NCBI RefSeq assembly: GCF_022376445.1
Contig: NW_025954963.1
Span: 1,608,933-1,672,932, forward strand
Reading direction: 5' to 3'
DNA from: Fomitopsis serialis
Taxonomy: Eukaryota > Basidiomycota > Agaricomycetes > Polyporales > Fomitopsidaceae
DNA length: 64,000 nt
The notes under the pieces: model-generated
What the model was told of the DNA's origin: nothing
Database searches by the model: none
Seen by the model: the letters and a program-made list of their open reading frames with translations, nothing else
Shown here: positions 44,353-56,985 of the stretch, piece after piece
Position numbering within the stretch: position 1 is the first letter of the stretch
How the letters are laid out: each line of letters starts with the position of its first letter
Position numbers and translations under genes: made by a program

Positions 44353-45268
44353 CCTGGGACGAGGACGACCAGGCCGAGGGGAACTGGCGCGGATCTGCAG
44401 CGGAGACTCGGACTGGGTGGGATCCGCTTGGGGTCCTCCCGCAAGAACAACAGGTGTTCGGACTGAATCATTTGTCTATTAAAACGTCCTGTTCATTGTA
44501 AACCTAGTCAGTCATTGGGTATGTTGTTAGTGTAATACCGGTATCATGGTATATAGAAAGCCCATACTATACTGTCTACATTGTAAATTCCTACGTGAGC
44601 TCACTGGATCATGTCTTCCTAATCCACTGCGCTACCTCACCACATCACACCCTTCCACGCGACACGGACACTGGATTAACGCTTCAGGGCTACGTATGGG
44701 ATTGTCTGTAACGTAGTAGGTACACAGGGGGGCGTCAGCATCGCGGGTATGTCAACCGTCATCCGAAGCTAGGGCCAAACACGAGACCAATCGAACCAAA
44801 CGGAAGACGAAGAAGAGCAAGCAAGTATGTAGCAGACGAACAGCAAAAGCGGGCGGGCGTGTCGAGCAAGTCAGAGTCTGGGATAGTCTGCGAGCGTGGA
44901 CGGCGGCGAAGGTGAATCGGTCGTTACACATAATATGGAAGGAGAGGGTAACAGTAAGAGGAGCAAGTGTCGCAGGGGCGGGTGTCGGTTGGTGATGGAG
45001 TCACCGGGTGATTAGTGCAGGAAGAGACGTCCGCGGCCCTGCATCCAACCTGCAAGCCAAACCTGACGGGTATCCACAGGGTGATGAAGGGCGGCAGCCG
45101 GACGAGGGGAGGGGACGGTGGACGACCAGGGCACCGACGCAGACCGACCTGCGACAGATAATGTACAACCAACATAACATGAAGGGGGCGTTAACGAGCG
45201 GACGGGAGGCGGGCCGTCCCTGTAGGGCGCGACACCACTCCCAAGTGGAGGCGCCTCCGGAGGGCACC
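44353..45268. other. intergenic region between convergent genes
   Basis: The 3' flanks of the F-box gene (+) and the membrane-protein gene (-). It is AT-richer near 44520-44600. A stretch near 44612-44645 vaguely resembles part of a tRNA but does not fold into one. No gene is seen. Confidence 0.45.
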
Positions 45269-47169
45269 TTAATCTAACGAGCTACGATTGACGTAGCTGC
45301 GTTTATGCCGGCGGTGCAGCGGCGGGAGCGCGCGGGGCACGCTCGCGCTCGCGTTCGTGTTCTCGTACGAAGGCACGTCCGTGTCAGTATAGGGGACGGG
45401 TAGGCAGGAGGAGGGATTGGTATCGCGGGGGAGCCAGTGGGCTCGATGTCAACGGTGCGGCGGGCGACGGTGTGTGTGGGCGTGACTATGAGGGCGCTGG
45501 ACGAGGCACCTGACTTTTCGTCGGCCGTGACGGTGTTGCCCGAGCCCATCTGGTTCGCACTTCCGCCGATCGCGGTGACGACGGAGGAGTTGTTCGAGCT
45601 GGTGGAATGGTGGGCTTTGTACACGCCGAACGCGACGGCGCAGCAAATGATCTGTGAGGGAACGTGAGTTTGCCTGGAGGGATTGGCGTGATAGGGCTGG
45701 CTAGCTTACGATGAGGAGCGTAATGCCGACCACCCACACCCAACGGACGTGGCGGGAAATTCCAGAACTTGTCTTCTTCAACCATACACTATTGACGTCG
45801 TTGTTCAGTAGTGTTCTCGAGCGTAGCGTCGCGTCTGCCCACATACCTCTGCTTACCCCTCGTCGTGGTTTCGTCCCTTGCAACCATACTGAACCGCCTC
45901 CAAAATTCCTCGCCCTGGCCCCGTCGCGGCAGGAACGCATCTTCCTTCTCACTTCGTAAAATCGGCGTGGTCGGGTTGAACTTGACGTCCCTCTGCGTGC
46001 TCGCGGCACTCGCAGGGCGAATGAACGCAGGGGCGATGGGTGTCATGGGCGGCTGGAGCTCGTGCGGTGTGTGCGGGAAGTGCGGGGAGACGGGAGAAGC
46101 CTGGCGCTCGACGAGGGTGAGCGGCTTCGGGAAGGCTTGGGACATCTCGGGCGTGGTGGGCGAGCGAGAGCGGCCGTCGAGAGAGGCGACGGCGTCAGGA
46201 CGCGAGAGGTTGAGGGCAGCCACGGGGGCGGCGTAGCCGGGTCGGGGCGCAGCGAGGGGGATGGGCTGCCGAGGAGGCGAGAGGGCCCTCTTCGGGTCGG
46301 CAAAGGGGTTGGTGCCCCTGGGCGCGTTCGCGCCGTCTAAGTACTGGTCATACCTGCAAGTCGGTCAGTGATTAAGTTATGCAATTGTCGTGGACAGTGA
46401 TGAGAACCGAAGTTAGTGCATTGCAGCCCGCTGCTCTGCCACTTTCCCGAGCGGCGCTGCATGAACATGTCCGGCGACGGATTCCTGCCGCGACAGCCAC
46501 CAAGGCCATGGACATGGCTGCCGACAGCGCGCCGGATCTGAAGATAGACAACATCCCAGATGACGGCATGCGCAGCTGAGAAAAATCAAACAGTGGCAGT
46601 TCAACGTTCAGCCACCACACGGTGGAGATACGCAAGCAAGAGACACGGAATGTACTGCAGGACGAAACGTGAAGGCCGTGTGGTCCCCCGATGCGCCGGC
46701 GCGCACGGTGACGTTGGAAGGGACGAAACCTGCGCTCAGATAGATCATCTCGGAGATTTGGGGAGAGCCCGCGGAGACTAACGCGAGGTGTGAAGGCGGA
46801 CGAGCGCCACGACACCGTCGCCATGCTCAGCAGCAGCGGGGCATACAGACGAGGGCATACACGTATCTGCGCCCTGGCAAGACATCGGCAGCCTATCCTC
46901 AGAACCGACTAGCCCTCCATCACAATGGCAGCTCCGCCAGGAACGAACGAGTTGGGACGCGACGTGGGGATGCTTGGAACGACAGAACAAACGGCCAGAG
47001 ATACATACATGTTGTACGCCGAAGTCCTGTCGTTTGGATTCGGGGGAGGAGGCTGTCTGATTCTGCGAGCTTGTTGAGGCTGTTGCTGGTACACCGAGTC
47101 TGGCTCGTCGGTTGCGTAGGGCGGTCGTCCGGCGAGAGGCGGCGTGCTGTAGATGACAGGCTGTGCCAT
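45269..47169 (-). CDS. single-pass membrane protein, function unknown
   Basis: Exons 47169-47009, 46353-45847, 45788-45710 and 45651-45269. The N-terminal 250 residues are Pro/Ser/Thr-rich and cytosol-like (MAQPVIYSTPPLAGRPPYAT; GANAPRGTNPFADPKRALSP). One membrane helix spans the third intron: HVRWVWVVGITLLI joins IICCAVAFGVYKAH. After it comes a Ser/Asn/Thr-rich segment (HSTSSNNSSVVTA), as in small cell-surface proteins. A donor GTATGTGG and acceptor AATAG at 45846-45789 explain what first looks like a frameshift. The first intron is unusually long, 655 nt. Near 45391, one extra base in a C run would give a more protein-like end (YTDTDVPSYENTNAS...HRRHKRSY, stop at 45269); as written the frame stops at 45274. 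I do not recognise the family. Confidence 0.68.
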
Positions 47170-47540
47170 GCACTATCTACGCCCAGACGAGCAGAAAGGA
47201 GCGGCGAATAAACGAAGGAGATATAGAGAATGGATGCCTCGGGACACCAAGGCGGGTGGGCGGACGACAGTCGTGGATGGCGGGCAAGATGAGAGGGCGG
47301 GCGCGGCCTCCGACGTCTTTGTATTCTCACAACGCTCGGCTATTCGATTCGCACATCAGAAAACAACCGCGCCCGAGCCTCGCAACCCGTGCCCTCGCCC
47401 ACCTGCACCCCCAACCACCCTCCAGCTTCACAAATACGTATTCTCTCGCAGCGCACTCCCTGCGCACCCGCGTGCGATGTCAATGTTTAATATTCACGCC
47501 AGCCAGCGCAGCGCGCAGCCGGCTCCTCGCGCAGCAGCAG

Positions 47541-47563
47541 CCAATCGCTACGCATCAGCCAAT
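47541..47563 (+). promoter_or_regulatory. paired CCAAT boxes in a divergent promoter
   Basis: Two CCAAT motifs at 47541-47545 and 47559-47563, 18 bp apart, lie between the membrane-protein gene (ATG at 47169, minus) and SMC6 (ATG at 47737, plus). They are candidate sites for the HAP/NF-Y complex, nearer to SMC6. Confidence 0.45.
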
Positions 47564-47736
47564 CACATCTCAGGAGTCCCTTCCGTTTCACGAAGTTGCT
47601 TATTTTGGACGCATGCCAAGCCCATCCGTTTCCATTCCTGGCTATTTGTGTGCTGCTTTTGGCACGGCGCTCGACGCGTCGCGTCGCGCGTAGACCGCAC
47701 CGCGTTGACCACGACCATCTCACCCCGACGACCACA

Positions 47737-50700
47737 ATGCCGGCAGTCAAACGGCGGGCAGCCTCGCCTCCCATCGACGAGCGCGACTCGCCAGCGAGTC
47801 CTAAGCGTGCACGCACTGAGGACGACGAGGAACACGGCAACCAACGCACGAAGAAGGGCAAGGCGCGCCAGGAGGAGGGCGAAGTTGACATCCAGAAGGA
47901 CCTCGAAGAGGAGACTCCCGAGCAGGAGGCCCCCGATGAAGATGAGGAAAGAAAGTTTGAGGAGGAGAACGAGGAGATCATCCGAGAGACGATCATGAAC
48001 AAGGGCAAGACGCAGGGCGTAAGTAGCCACTGCGTTGCGAGCAAATCCGTGTCATGACCTGATGTCGTACCGCAGGGCGTCGCAGAGATGGGCATCATCG
48101 AGTCGCTCGAGATGCACAACTTCATGTGTCACAAGTACCTTACGTTACGTTCGGCGCGCAAGTCAACTTCATTATTGGTGAGTGGCCCGAGTTCCGAAGC
48201 AGTCCTCCTATTCATGCCCTGCATGCAGGCCACAACGGAAGCGGCAAGAGTGCTGTTTTGTCTGCGCTCACCGTCGCCTTGGAGGCAAGGCCACCGCGAC
48301 CGGTCGCGGGAACGGCTTGAAGTCGTTCATTCGCGAGGGACAACAGTAAGCCATTCCGACTCACGAAACGGCCTTTTCTCATGTGACAGGGTCTCGGAGG
48401 TTACAGTCGTCCTGAAAAACCAGGGCGAGGAGGCCTACCGGCCTAAGGAGTATGGCAAGAGCATCGTGATCACGCGTCGTTTCACGAAGGAAGGGTCGTC
48501 GTCGTACAAGATTAAGAACAAGGATGGTCGAGTGGTGTCGACGAAGCGCGAGGAATGTCCACCATCTGTGACCACATGAACATCAGGTCGACAACCCGAT
48601 GAACATCCTGACCCAAGGTGCGCGCGCTGTTTTCGCACTTTGGCTAGTGGAGACTCACGTTGACAACTGGCAGACGCGGCGCGGCAGTTCCTGAGCGCGT
48701 CCAACCCGCGGACAAGTACAAGTTCTTCCTGCGCGGCACGCAGTTGTCGCAGCTGTCCGAGGAATACCAGACCTGCCTCGAGGGCATCCAGAACATGCAG
48801 AAGACCGTCAAGCGCAAGTCCGAGGGCCTGCCCGACCTCGAGGAGTCGCTCGAAGAGGCGATGTCGCGCTTTGAGGAGGCCCAGAAGGCGCGTGAGCAGC
48901 GCCACAAGGCGGACGACCTCAAGAAGGAGCTTGCCTGGGCGCATGTCGCGTCGAAGGAGGAGGAGCTGGTCTGCGCGCGGCGGAGGCGGCGCGCTTGGCG
49001 AGGCGCCTGCCGAAGATCAAGGAGGACATGCAGACTGCGCAGGTACGTCGTCTGTGGCGGACATGAGGGATGTCGATGCTGACAGTTCGGTGTGCAGGCG
49101 AAGATCGACGAGGCGTCCGAGAAGATTGCAGCCATCGAGGGCAGCCTGGAGGACATGGGTGACATCCAGCACCTGCTTCAGCAGAAGAAGGGCCTCCAGG
49201 ACGAGAGCCGCGACAACAGGCAGAAGCTGCAGAAGCTAAAGGTACGTCGGATGGACGGCAGACTCGCACAGCACCTCACGTACTACCACAGGAAGAGGAG
49301 AAGCAGATGGACGCGACCGTGCGGCGCTGCACGAAGCTGATCACAGAGTACGACGCGCAAATGAGGCGGAGCGCCAGCGTATCGAGGCGCGGTCGCAGGT
49401 GAAGCGCGAGGAGACGGACCGCAAGATCGACGAGGCGCAGCACGCGTTTGATGAGGCCGAGCGGCAACTGAACGCTGTGAAGGAAGAGAAGGAGCAGAAA
49501 GAGAATGAGGCGCGGGAGACGGAGACGCAGGGTCAGGAGCTGAAGAGGCAGAAGGACGAGGCGCAGCAGGATGTCATGAACGCGCAGGGCGCACTGCAGC
49601 AGTCCCAGGAAGCGGAGAAGAACAAGCTCGCGCCGTATGGGAATAAAATGGACCAGGTCTTGGCGAGCATCGAGCGTATGAACTGGTACGGAAACCGACC
49701 GGTGGGCCCATTGGGCTTGTACGTGAAGGTGCAAGACCCCGTTTGGGCGCCATTGATGCGTGTGCAGTTGGGAGGCTTGATGGGTGCGTTTGCGATCACA
49801 GATGCGAGGGATCGCGCTCAGCTGGGGCAACTGCTGACCCAGACCAAGTATGTGCTCGTACTCAATGTATGCGTATATTGGCTAATTCCCTGCTTCAAAG
49901 CAACCGCAACTCGATCATAATCAGTGAGGTCGATCTCTTCGACTATAGCCACGGCGAGCCTCCGCCGGATATCTTGACCGTGTTGAGGGTGCTTGATGTA
50001 AGCACGGCATTGTCGCGGTCCATCCTGCACCGGCTGACGGTTCGGGCACTCGCAGGTCAGCGACCAGTATGTTCTGCGCGTCATGATCAACTCCGCCAGC
50101 ATCGAGAGCACATACGTCGCGCGTACCCGTGCCCAGCTCGATAACATCCTCCTCGGTACTGGACGAGGTGGGTTTGGTTGGTCCGCGGACCTCTACACTG
50201 TCCGACGTTTCCCGTAAGTGACCCCATAGATCAATCCAAGTACGCTCGCTAACGTGAATCTCGATTGTCAAGCGAGGGTGGTGGTTCATCCAACCCGTTG
50301 ACGATGGTTCCTGGACGCGATCCGAGGCAGCAGCTGTTTGCGAGCAAGGACGCTGCCGGTGAGAAGCGGTATGTAGTGTCTTTGGTTATCTTGTTGTTAG
50401 ACACTGATAATTGTCTGCAGCCGCCTGCAAGAAGCGTTGCAACAGGCCAACGCGAACTGCGAGGACATCACTGGGAGATTCCAGGCAGCCCACCAGCGAT
50501 TCGTGCAGCTGAAGCAGGAGATAGGGCGCCTGAACGTGCGTGCCTCGTACTAGCAGTTTCGATGATCTAGCATTGACTAACATATGTGCAGACGCGCGAG
50601 AACCAGCTGCATAATCGCTGCAGAGAGCTCAAGTTAACCAGAGATACTCTCCTGCTGGAGCGCAACGAAGAACAGTCCATCACCGTCTCCACCATCGAGG

Positions 50701-52132
50701 ACGCCAAAGTGGTGGGTAGTGTGCTTGCGTATGCGCAGGATTTCTCTGATTTATTCTGCAGGCGATGGAGGCAGAGAAGCAGATGACGATCGAACAGTTC
50801 AAGGTGGTTCAGCAGCAGAAGAATGCTATCGACGCAGCGCAGAACGTGCTTCAGGAGAAGATGAATACGTTGCAGAAGCAGATCAATGAGTTCGAGGGCG
50901 ACAAGAGCACGCTGCAGGTAAGCGATGCGGCGCGTACCTGCCGACCAGTTCGCTGATGCAGGGGCGTATAGAAACAAATTGAAGAACTGTCTATTGAGCG
51001 GATGGACGCGCAGAAAGCTACGCAGTACTATGAGACTAAGCTCAAGGAAGAGGAGGACAAGGTCAAAGATGCGCAAACCATTGAAGCCAACGTTCAGAAG
51101 GAATTCGAGGTGCGACATTCACGATCTTCCATGCAAGTGATAGTGCTGATCGAGCCTGTAGAATTGGACTGCCAAAGCTCTTCAGTATTGCGCGCGGTGG
51201 CTGAACCCACGCAAGGCAGACGAAGTACAGCGTAATCTGGATGCTGTGCAGGCTGCACTCCGAGAGCGCGAGAAGAGGTGAGGTCGAATTGCTACCCGTA
51301 TATGGATACGCACTCAGTGATCGCAGGCAAGGCGCCTCTGTTGAAGATATGACGATTGAAGTCAACAAGAAGAAAGCAGCGCTCGATACCGCCAAGCGGG
51401 ACGTCAAGCAGATGCTGTCTCTCATCAGAGTGTGTATTACCGCAGCGGAATCCGTCTCTCGATCTGACCCTGGTTGCACAGGTACTCAAGAATCCATGAC
51501 GCTTCGTCTGTCCAAGTGGCATCACTTCCGTCGTCACATTGCTTTGCGTTGCAAGGTCTACTTCCAGTATCATCTCTCAAACCGAGGTTACTACGGCAAA
51601 GTCCTCTTCGATCATGTTGCGGGAACCTTGCAGCTCAAGGTGAGTCTGCTCTGTCTTTACGTCCGTGACGATGCTAAGATACATTTAGGTGCAAACGGAT
51701 GACCAGACTCTGACGCAGAACAGTCGTGAGAAAGACCCTCGCTCACTCAGCGGAGGAGAGAAGTCTTTCTCGACGATCTGTCTCCTTCTGTCTCTCTGGG
51801 AGTCTATCGGCTGCCCGATTCGTTGTCTCGGTATGTCCCCTTAGCATCCTGCACAATGTATTCATGCTGAGACGTCTGTAGATGAGTTTGACGTCTTCAT
51901 GGATGCTGTCAATCGTCGTATCAGTATGAAGATGATGGTCCGTATGCATTCCAGCAGTGTGCATAAATGCTGACGGTGTGGTTTACAGATCGACACTGCG
52001 AACGCCTCCGATAGCAAGCAATACGTTTTGATTACGCCCCAGGACATGACGAACATAGTGATCGGGAACACCGTTCGGGTGCACCGTATGACGGATCCTG
52101 AGCGGGGACAAGGCGTGCTAGCCTTCTCGTAA
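47737..52132 (+). CDS. SMC6: SMC6, structural maintenance of chromosomes (eight apparent one-base losses)
   Basis: Twenty exons: 47737-48018, 48076-48177, 48229-48345, 48390-48617, 48674-49042, 49098-49241, 49292-49847, 49901-49997, 50056-50213, 50273-50368, 50421-50535, 50592-50711, 50762-50917, 50972-51109, 51162-51277, 51327-51429, 51482-51639, 51689-51830, 51882-51937, 51989-52132. An acidic N-terminus precedes Walker [19 protein letters not shown], then the Smc6-type [18 protein letters not shown] and [20 protein letters not shown], long coiled coils around a hinge ([20 protein letters not shown]), the signature [18 protein letters not shown] and Walker [14 protein letters not shown]6 with SMC5 forms the DNA-repair SMC complex. 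Frame is lost, always by one base, near 48150, 48276, 48552, 48582, 48710, 48975, 49362 and 51496. With exactly these eight bases added all 19 phases fit and the protein is 1134 residues, a normal size. Confidence 0.92.
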
Positions 52133-52370
52133 CTTTCAGTTCTTTGACCCTGTTGCCAAGGACGCATTCCTGGCAAAGAATGCATGCCCGAGCATATAGT
52201 TGATCTCTCCCTTGCTTGTACATTAGGTTTCCGTTTACTTGCGTAGCGTATCGTCCTGGCAATGAGCTCTTAATCATGATTCAGCCTTTCTGTGTTGTTC
52301 CTGTTCGCATGGATACGAGACGGCGCACAGACGGTACTGAGGGTTGAGGATGGTAGTGATGGACAAAAGT

Positions 52371-54156
52371 TCAATCATCATCATCATCCGATAGTACTGA
52401 TAGTACTGATTGGACCACTTCATACGGATAGTAGCCGCCATTCCACTCCACCAAGCGTACAACCTCCTCCATTTTACTTATATCACTATCGATCACCGCG
52501 TTTTGTGGGTCCAGGAGACGGAGACGCTCAATCTCCGCGCCATTTTCGTATCGTTCCACGAAGGAGTCGAGTAGAGCATCAATGAACTTGAGATCCTTTC
52601 GCGAGGAGCGTGCAAATCTTCTCCGATAGTAGTCTTTGGATATAGGCCCCCTGAGGCTCACTTCATCCAGCGTGAGCAGGCGAAGACGTGGAAGTGCGTA
52701 GTGGTGATTGATGTGACCCACTGGATCGCTGCATTCTCCTTCGGGACATCGACGCACGAGCATCGCTGGAAGGGCGCGAACGTGCTGAACTTGAAAAAGG
52801 CGAACTTCGGTGACCAACGCGGTGCGATCGACGAGATGAGGCCACAATTTTTCCGATGGTAGAGAGCCTTGGAGGATAAGGCAACGGGCTCTATCGATAG
52901 GAACCCATTGGCACAATGCAGATATGGCTTCCTCGTCGAACTCGGGACCGCAACTCAACTCCAGGACTGGGGTATGTTCGTCAAGCCAGAAGACAGTAGC
53001 ATCCTCTATTGGATCAGTTGCAGCGCTGTCGGGGACGCTACGGTAGGCGCGCAAGAAGGTAGTGTAGCCTGTTTGGAATCGTGAACGATTGCTAGGGTGA
53101 GGAATCGCCCCAAGATTTGCGCTTTGCAGCCGAGGCGGCAAAGAGCTCGATTTGCGATGCCACCGAACCTCTTGGTATCGCATTGACGCTGAGTTGAGCG
53201 AGCGCCGGGGTTTCCATGCTACGAAGGATGCAAGCGCACTGTGCTGCAGTCTCGCGCCAGATTCGTAATGTTCGGATACGAGGCAAATGAGCTGGAGTAG
53301 GCAGACTTGGTGTGTGTGCCTCGCCGTAGTAATTCGGTATGAAGGCACCGTCGGTGGCCAATTCTTCCAGACGGGGCATTTGAGCGAGGGCAGCAAGAAA
53401 TGCGTCCAACTTCATGACGCGGTATGAACTGCCGACAGACAGGCGTGTCAAGCCTGATAGTGAGATGCCTGCCCAGTCCACAGGGCACTTCAAATCCAAG
53501 CGACGGAGACGGCAGGTCTCAGGACAGCGTAGAAGTTGGTTTAGAGGGTCAAGTATACCGGAAGGTTTCGTTTCGGAGATGTATAGGTCCTCGAGCAATG
53601 GAGCGGGTCCTTCGAGTAGCTTCATAATTTCCGGCGAGTATCCCGGTGCCGCGTCAATCTTCAACGTGCGCATGCGCCTCAGAGACGACAGTGCAATTGA
53701 TATTAGTTCCTCTGGTAGTGGAGTACCGAATCCAAAGGAGGAGTGGGTTTCGAATGAGATCGCCATGGACAGCGATACTTGATTAGACCGTGCCAAAAAC
53801 TCGGGAAGCCATTGGCACGACGCGGGTCCCTTTACTGTCAGACGGCTCCAGAGAGCAGGACAGCCAAGTGCAACGAAGCGCCAGCGCCTGCAGACATGGG
53901 ATACATATATCCATTCGTCGATGTAGGGCAACCTGGAGTGGATGTTGCTTGCGCGGATTCCGGCCACGTGTAGGAAAATTTCAGCGAGGACTTCGGGAGG
54001 GAGTGCGGAGATGGGGGATAGATCATTCCACTGCGTCCTGAGATCATATATGCATCTGTAATGATGCGCAATCTTGTCCGCGATCGTTTCGTGGGTCCGG
54101 GGCTGCGATTCGAGTGAGGAAACATCTACGTTGTGCCCGATGTTGCTCGCCGCCAT
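52371..54156 (-). CDS. F-box protein, frame breaks in the middle
   Basis: Starts MAASNIGHNVDVSSLESQPR; the leader IADKIAHHYRCIYDLRTQWN precedes the F-box LPPEVLAEIFLHVAGI and HVCRRWRFVALGCPALWSRL. LRR-like strands follow. At about 53112 and again about 53088 the frame slips: the first frame ends after FAASAAK, about 10 residues (ILGRFLTLAIVHDS) lie in a second frame, and similarity resumes in a third with GYTTFLRAYRSVPDSAAT. The C-terminal block is present (SFVERYENGAEIERLRLLDP, KMEEVVRLVEWNGGYY) and the end is an Asp run. It is probably a functional SCF adaptor if the two slips are consensus errors. It converges on SMC6, the stops being 239 bp apart. Confidence 0.68.
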
Positions 54157-54673
54157 GGCCTAAAAACTCCGGTCTTAGTGACTTCCTCTTTCACAATTAA
54201 AGAACATACAGCATAGTCCACTATATGCCTGGTGCTTAATAGCCAGTCGGATGCTAGTAAGTTACTGGAGACGGCCACTGGCAAGTTGTGGTACGGGAGC
54301 CTGAGAGTCGCCGAGTACTAAGTAGACGCCCACGCTCGCGGTCACGCGATCGCGTGGTGTCGCTACTCACGACAATGGACGGGTCACGGCAACACTATTG
54401 GCAGTACTAGTGGGCACCAAGTGGGCACAGGCTTGAAGCTTCATGGTCACAAGAATATGAGAACCATCTCTGTTGCTTCTGCCGGCAGTGGATCTCCCAA
54501 AATATGCGCTACAGTTGTCTTGAAATCTGCACGAGCATAGGTGTCTGCGGTCACCGGTGGCACAGTACTAGTACCGTGACTCACAAAATGTGGCATGGCA
54601 GTTCCTGGCTATCCAAGCCTATTCTACTACATAAACATAAGACGGATACACCGTACTCTTCCGAATCGCATAA

Positions 54674-56347
54674 TTACTCCTTGAGGTCAGAGGAACTCCC
54701 GTCCCATTCCACACAACGCACGACTTCCTTGAGCCGATCCAGATCTGCACTCGTGAAGTTGCAAGGGTGCAAGACGCGCAATTTCTTGATCTCCGCACCA
54801 GCTTCGTACCGCTCGATGAAACAGTCAAGCAGTCTGTCAACGTATACGCTCTCCATCGTGGCGCGCTTTTTCGGCCCCCAAAATCCGCATCATCCAGCGT
54901 TAGGAGACGGAGACGGGGGAAGGCGAAGTGGCATATGGCGTCTTTGTGATCATGATATGTCGTGGTGTCGTCTGCTTGGAGTACCTTGGGTAGGGTGTCG
55001 TTACTCCATTGCGGTCGGTGATAGAGCTGCGAGACTTGCCGTGTATGCCGGCTCAGCACCAGCCACAGCTGGGTTGACAACGACCCGACAAACAGGCAGC
55101 GGACCTTTCTAATGGGGGCCAGTTGGAATAATTTTGTGAAGAGGTCTTCCGCCGGTTTCGCTGTTGGAGACCACTCGAGACGGAGGTCGAAATTAGGCGT
55201 GTAGTGTATTGTGCCGTCCCTATCCAGGATTTGCGGGGCACCACTGGCTCTGTCGATGTCTTCGGTGCATGCACATAGTCGCTTAGACCACATGTCAACA
55301 GTCAGCGTACGGAGTGTGCCTAAGCTGCGCATCTTCATAGCAAGGGCTTTGGATAATGATGTGATCGGCGCCTCCTTCGAATTATACAATTCAACGGAGA
55401 GGCGTGTCAAGGATGGGGTGTTCAGTTGGCCAGGAGGGACGTGCAGCCATGCACATACTCGCCGATTCGCAGGTACTGCAGGTGAGGTAATGCAGCAGTG
55501 GTACTCGCCGGGAATATCCCTTGGTGAGGCCGCGGGAATGCACGTTCGATCACGAGCTCTTCGAGGAGAGGTATACGGGTGAGAGTCTCAAGCAGTGTGT
55601 CGGGAGTCGGGTAAGTATCATAGCGGCTCACTTGACTGATCGTCAAGTGGGTCAAACGTGGCAGCGAGATCTGGCTAAACCTCAGCAGGAATGTGTGCAG
55701 CTCCAGTCGCCGGAGATTGTGGGTTCGGGATGATGCATAAGCCGCTGGACGAATGGGTAGACCTCATCGCACAGCAACATATGGCTGTCACTCCGGAGGA
55801 TGAGTGATTCGAGTCGAGGGCGGGTCCATCGAGTAGCTGAAAGACACTAGTGTCGCAGTTCGCTATCGGTGTCGTGATAGACAGCACGCGAATACGTGCC
55901 AGGTGCGAGAGAACCAAGCGTATCGCGCTCTTCTGCGGGATTCAAGCGAGTTGTACGTCGTGTACCTGTGGTGAGGGAGACTGACAACGAGGTTCTCTGG
56001 GATCGCTCCAAAAGCGCGCCCATCAATTCGCTTGCTTCCCGACCAGCAAGTGATTCCACAGGCATGACAGCCTAGTGCCACAGCACGCCAGTGCTTGCAA
56101 ACTGGGAGACCAGATCCAGCGGTACCAAGGCTCCCGATCTGGGGCGGGTGCCCGCGGCGCCATTCAGCCATGTGCAAGAATATCGCGCTTAGTACCTCTG
56201 CAGGAAGCTTGGCGACAGGTGCGAGTGTATTCGGCGCGTCTTCAGTTCGATAATGTAGCGTGAATAGCGAGCAATTTCGTCGTCGATTGCCTGTCGGATC
56301 TGTGATGCAGAGAGCTCTGAGCTCTCCGAGTCGTGGCCAATGCCCAT
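54674..56347 (-). pseudogene. F-box protein, fragmented (pseudogene or badly read gene)
   Basis: Family blocks occur in order but across several frames: MGIGHDSESSELSASQIRQA and DDEIARYSRYIIELK at the start (56347); the post-F-box LPVCKHWRAVALGCHA; MVLSHLARIRVLSITTP; LPHLQYLRIGEYVHGCTSLL; SKALAMKMRSLGTLRTLTVD; FPRLRLLTLDDADFGG; and the C-terminal LLDCFIERYEAGAEIKKLRV with DRLKEVVRCVEWDGSSSDLK ending at 54674. At least five frame changes are needed, more than in the neighbouring copies, and some repeats look eroded. The C-terminal block is closest to type A. Probably a decaying member of the cluster. Confidence 0.62.
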
Positions 56348-56985
56348 GACGAGAGACCTAGGTAACCATTAGACTCGGAGGTACGGTCCACAGTAGACAG
56401 TGGAGGCATACATTGACTGTTTGAATTCCCGTGCTGCTTCTACGACAGCGAGCGGTGACTCTATGTCTTGCGCCGTGGTGGTTATAGCGAATTATGGCTG
56501 TGGCTTGGTTGTGGCGAATTCGAACATTGTGAGGGTCGAATCAAGATCCGACAAACGATCCGATCTGACATGCGACGATCTCGATCTCTCCTCCAGCCAC
56601 GGCCACGACCCCCTCCCCCGACGGGCCAAAGCCTGAGAGCCTCATTGAAAGGAGGATTTGGCAATTGCCTGGAAACTGCGATAGCAAGAAGGACACCACT
56701 ATAGTGAAGTGAGCCAAACAGACCCGATTTGCGTCTGCAGGTGCATCGTGGATGGTCCTCGAGTCTCGTCATGATCTCCCAAACAATCCGCAAGTCGACT
56801 CGGAGACCATGCAGTGCATTGTTTGCGAACTTAACTGTTCAGGTTTCTGTATGACAACCCGAAATGTACGAAGGGAGATTAGAGGATTATGTGATGAATC
56901 GATGACACCTCGCAGACATCACGCAAGAATTCGTACGCGTGCATTTTAATATACTACTGCGACTTTCACTACTATACCAAAGGTA
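56348..56985. other. intergenic region
   Basis: Holds the promoter of the fragmented F-box locus (read leftward) and the 3' flank of the zinc-finger-like gene. Short frames only. Confidence 0.4.

Noticed and set aside
44612..44645. tRNA-like fragment (minus strand reads like a D-arm, gcgcagtggatta)
   Set aside because: No acceptor stem, anticodon arm or T-arm can be formed around it; a chance match or a decayed remnant.
45789..45846. Apparent frameshift in the membrane-protein gene
   Set aside because: A 58-nt intron with donor GTATGTGG, a ctgaac branch motif and acceptor AATAG restores the frame exactly, so no indel is needed.
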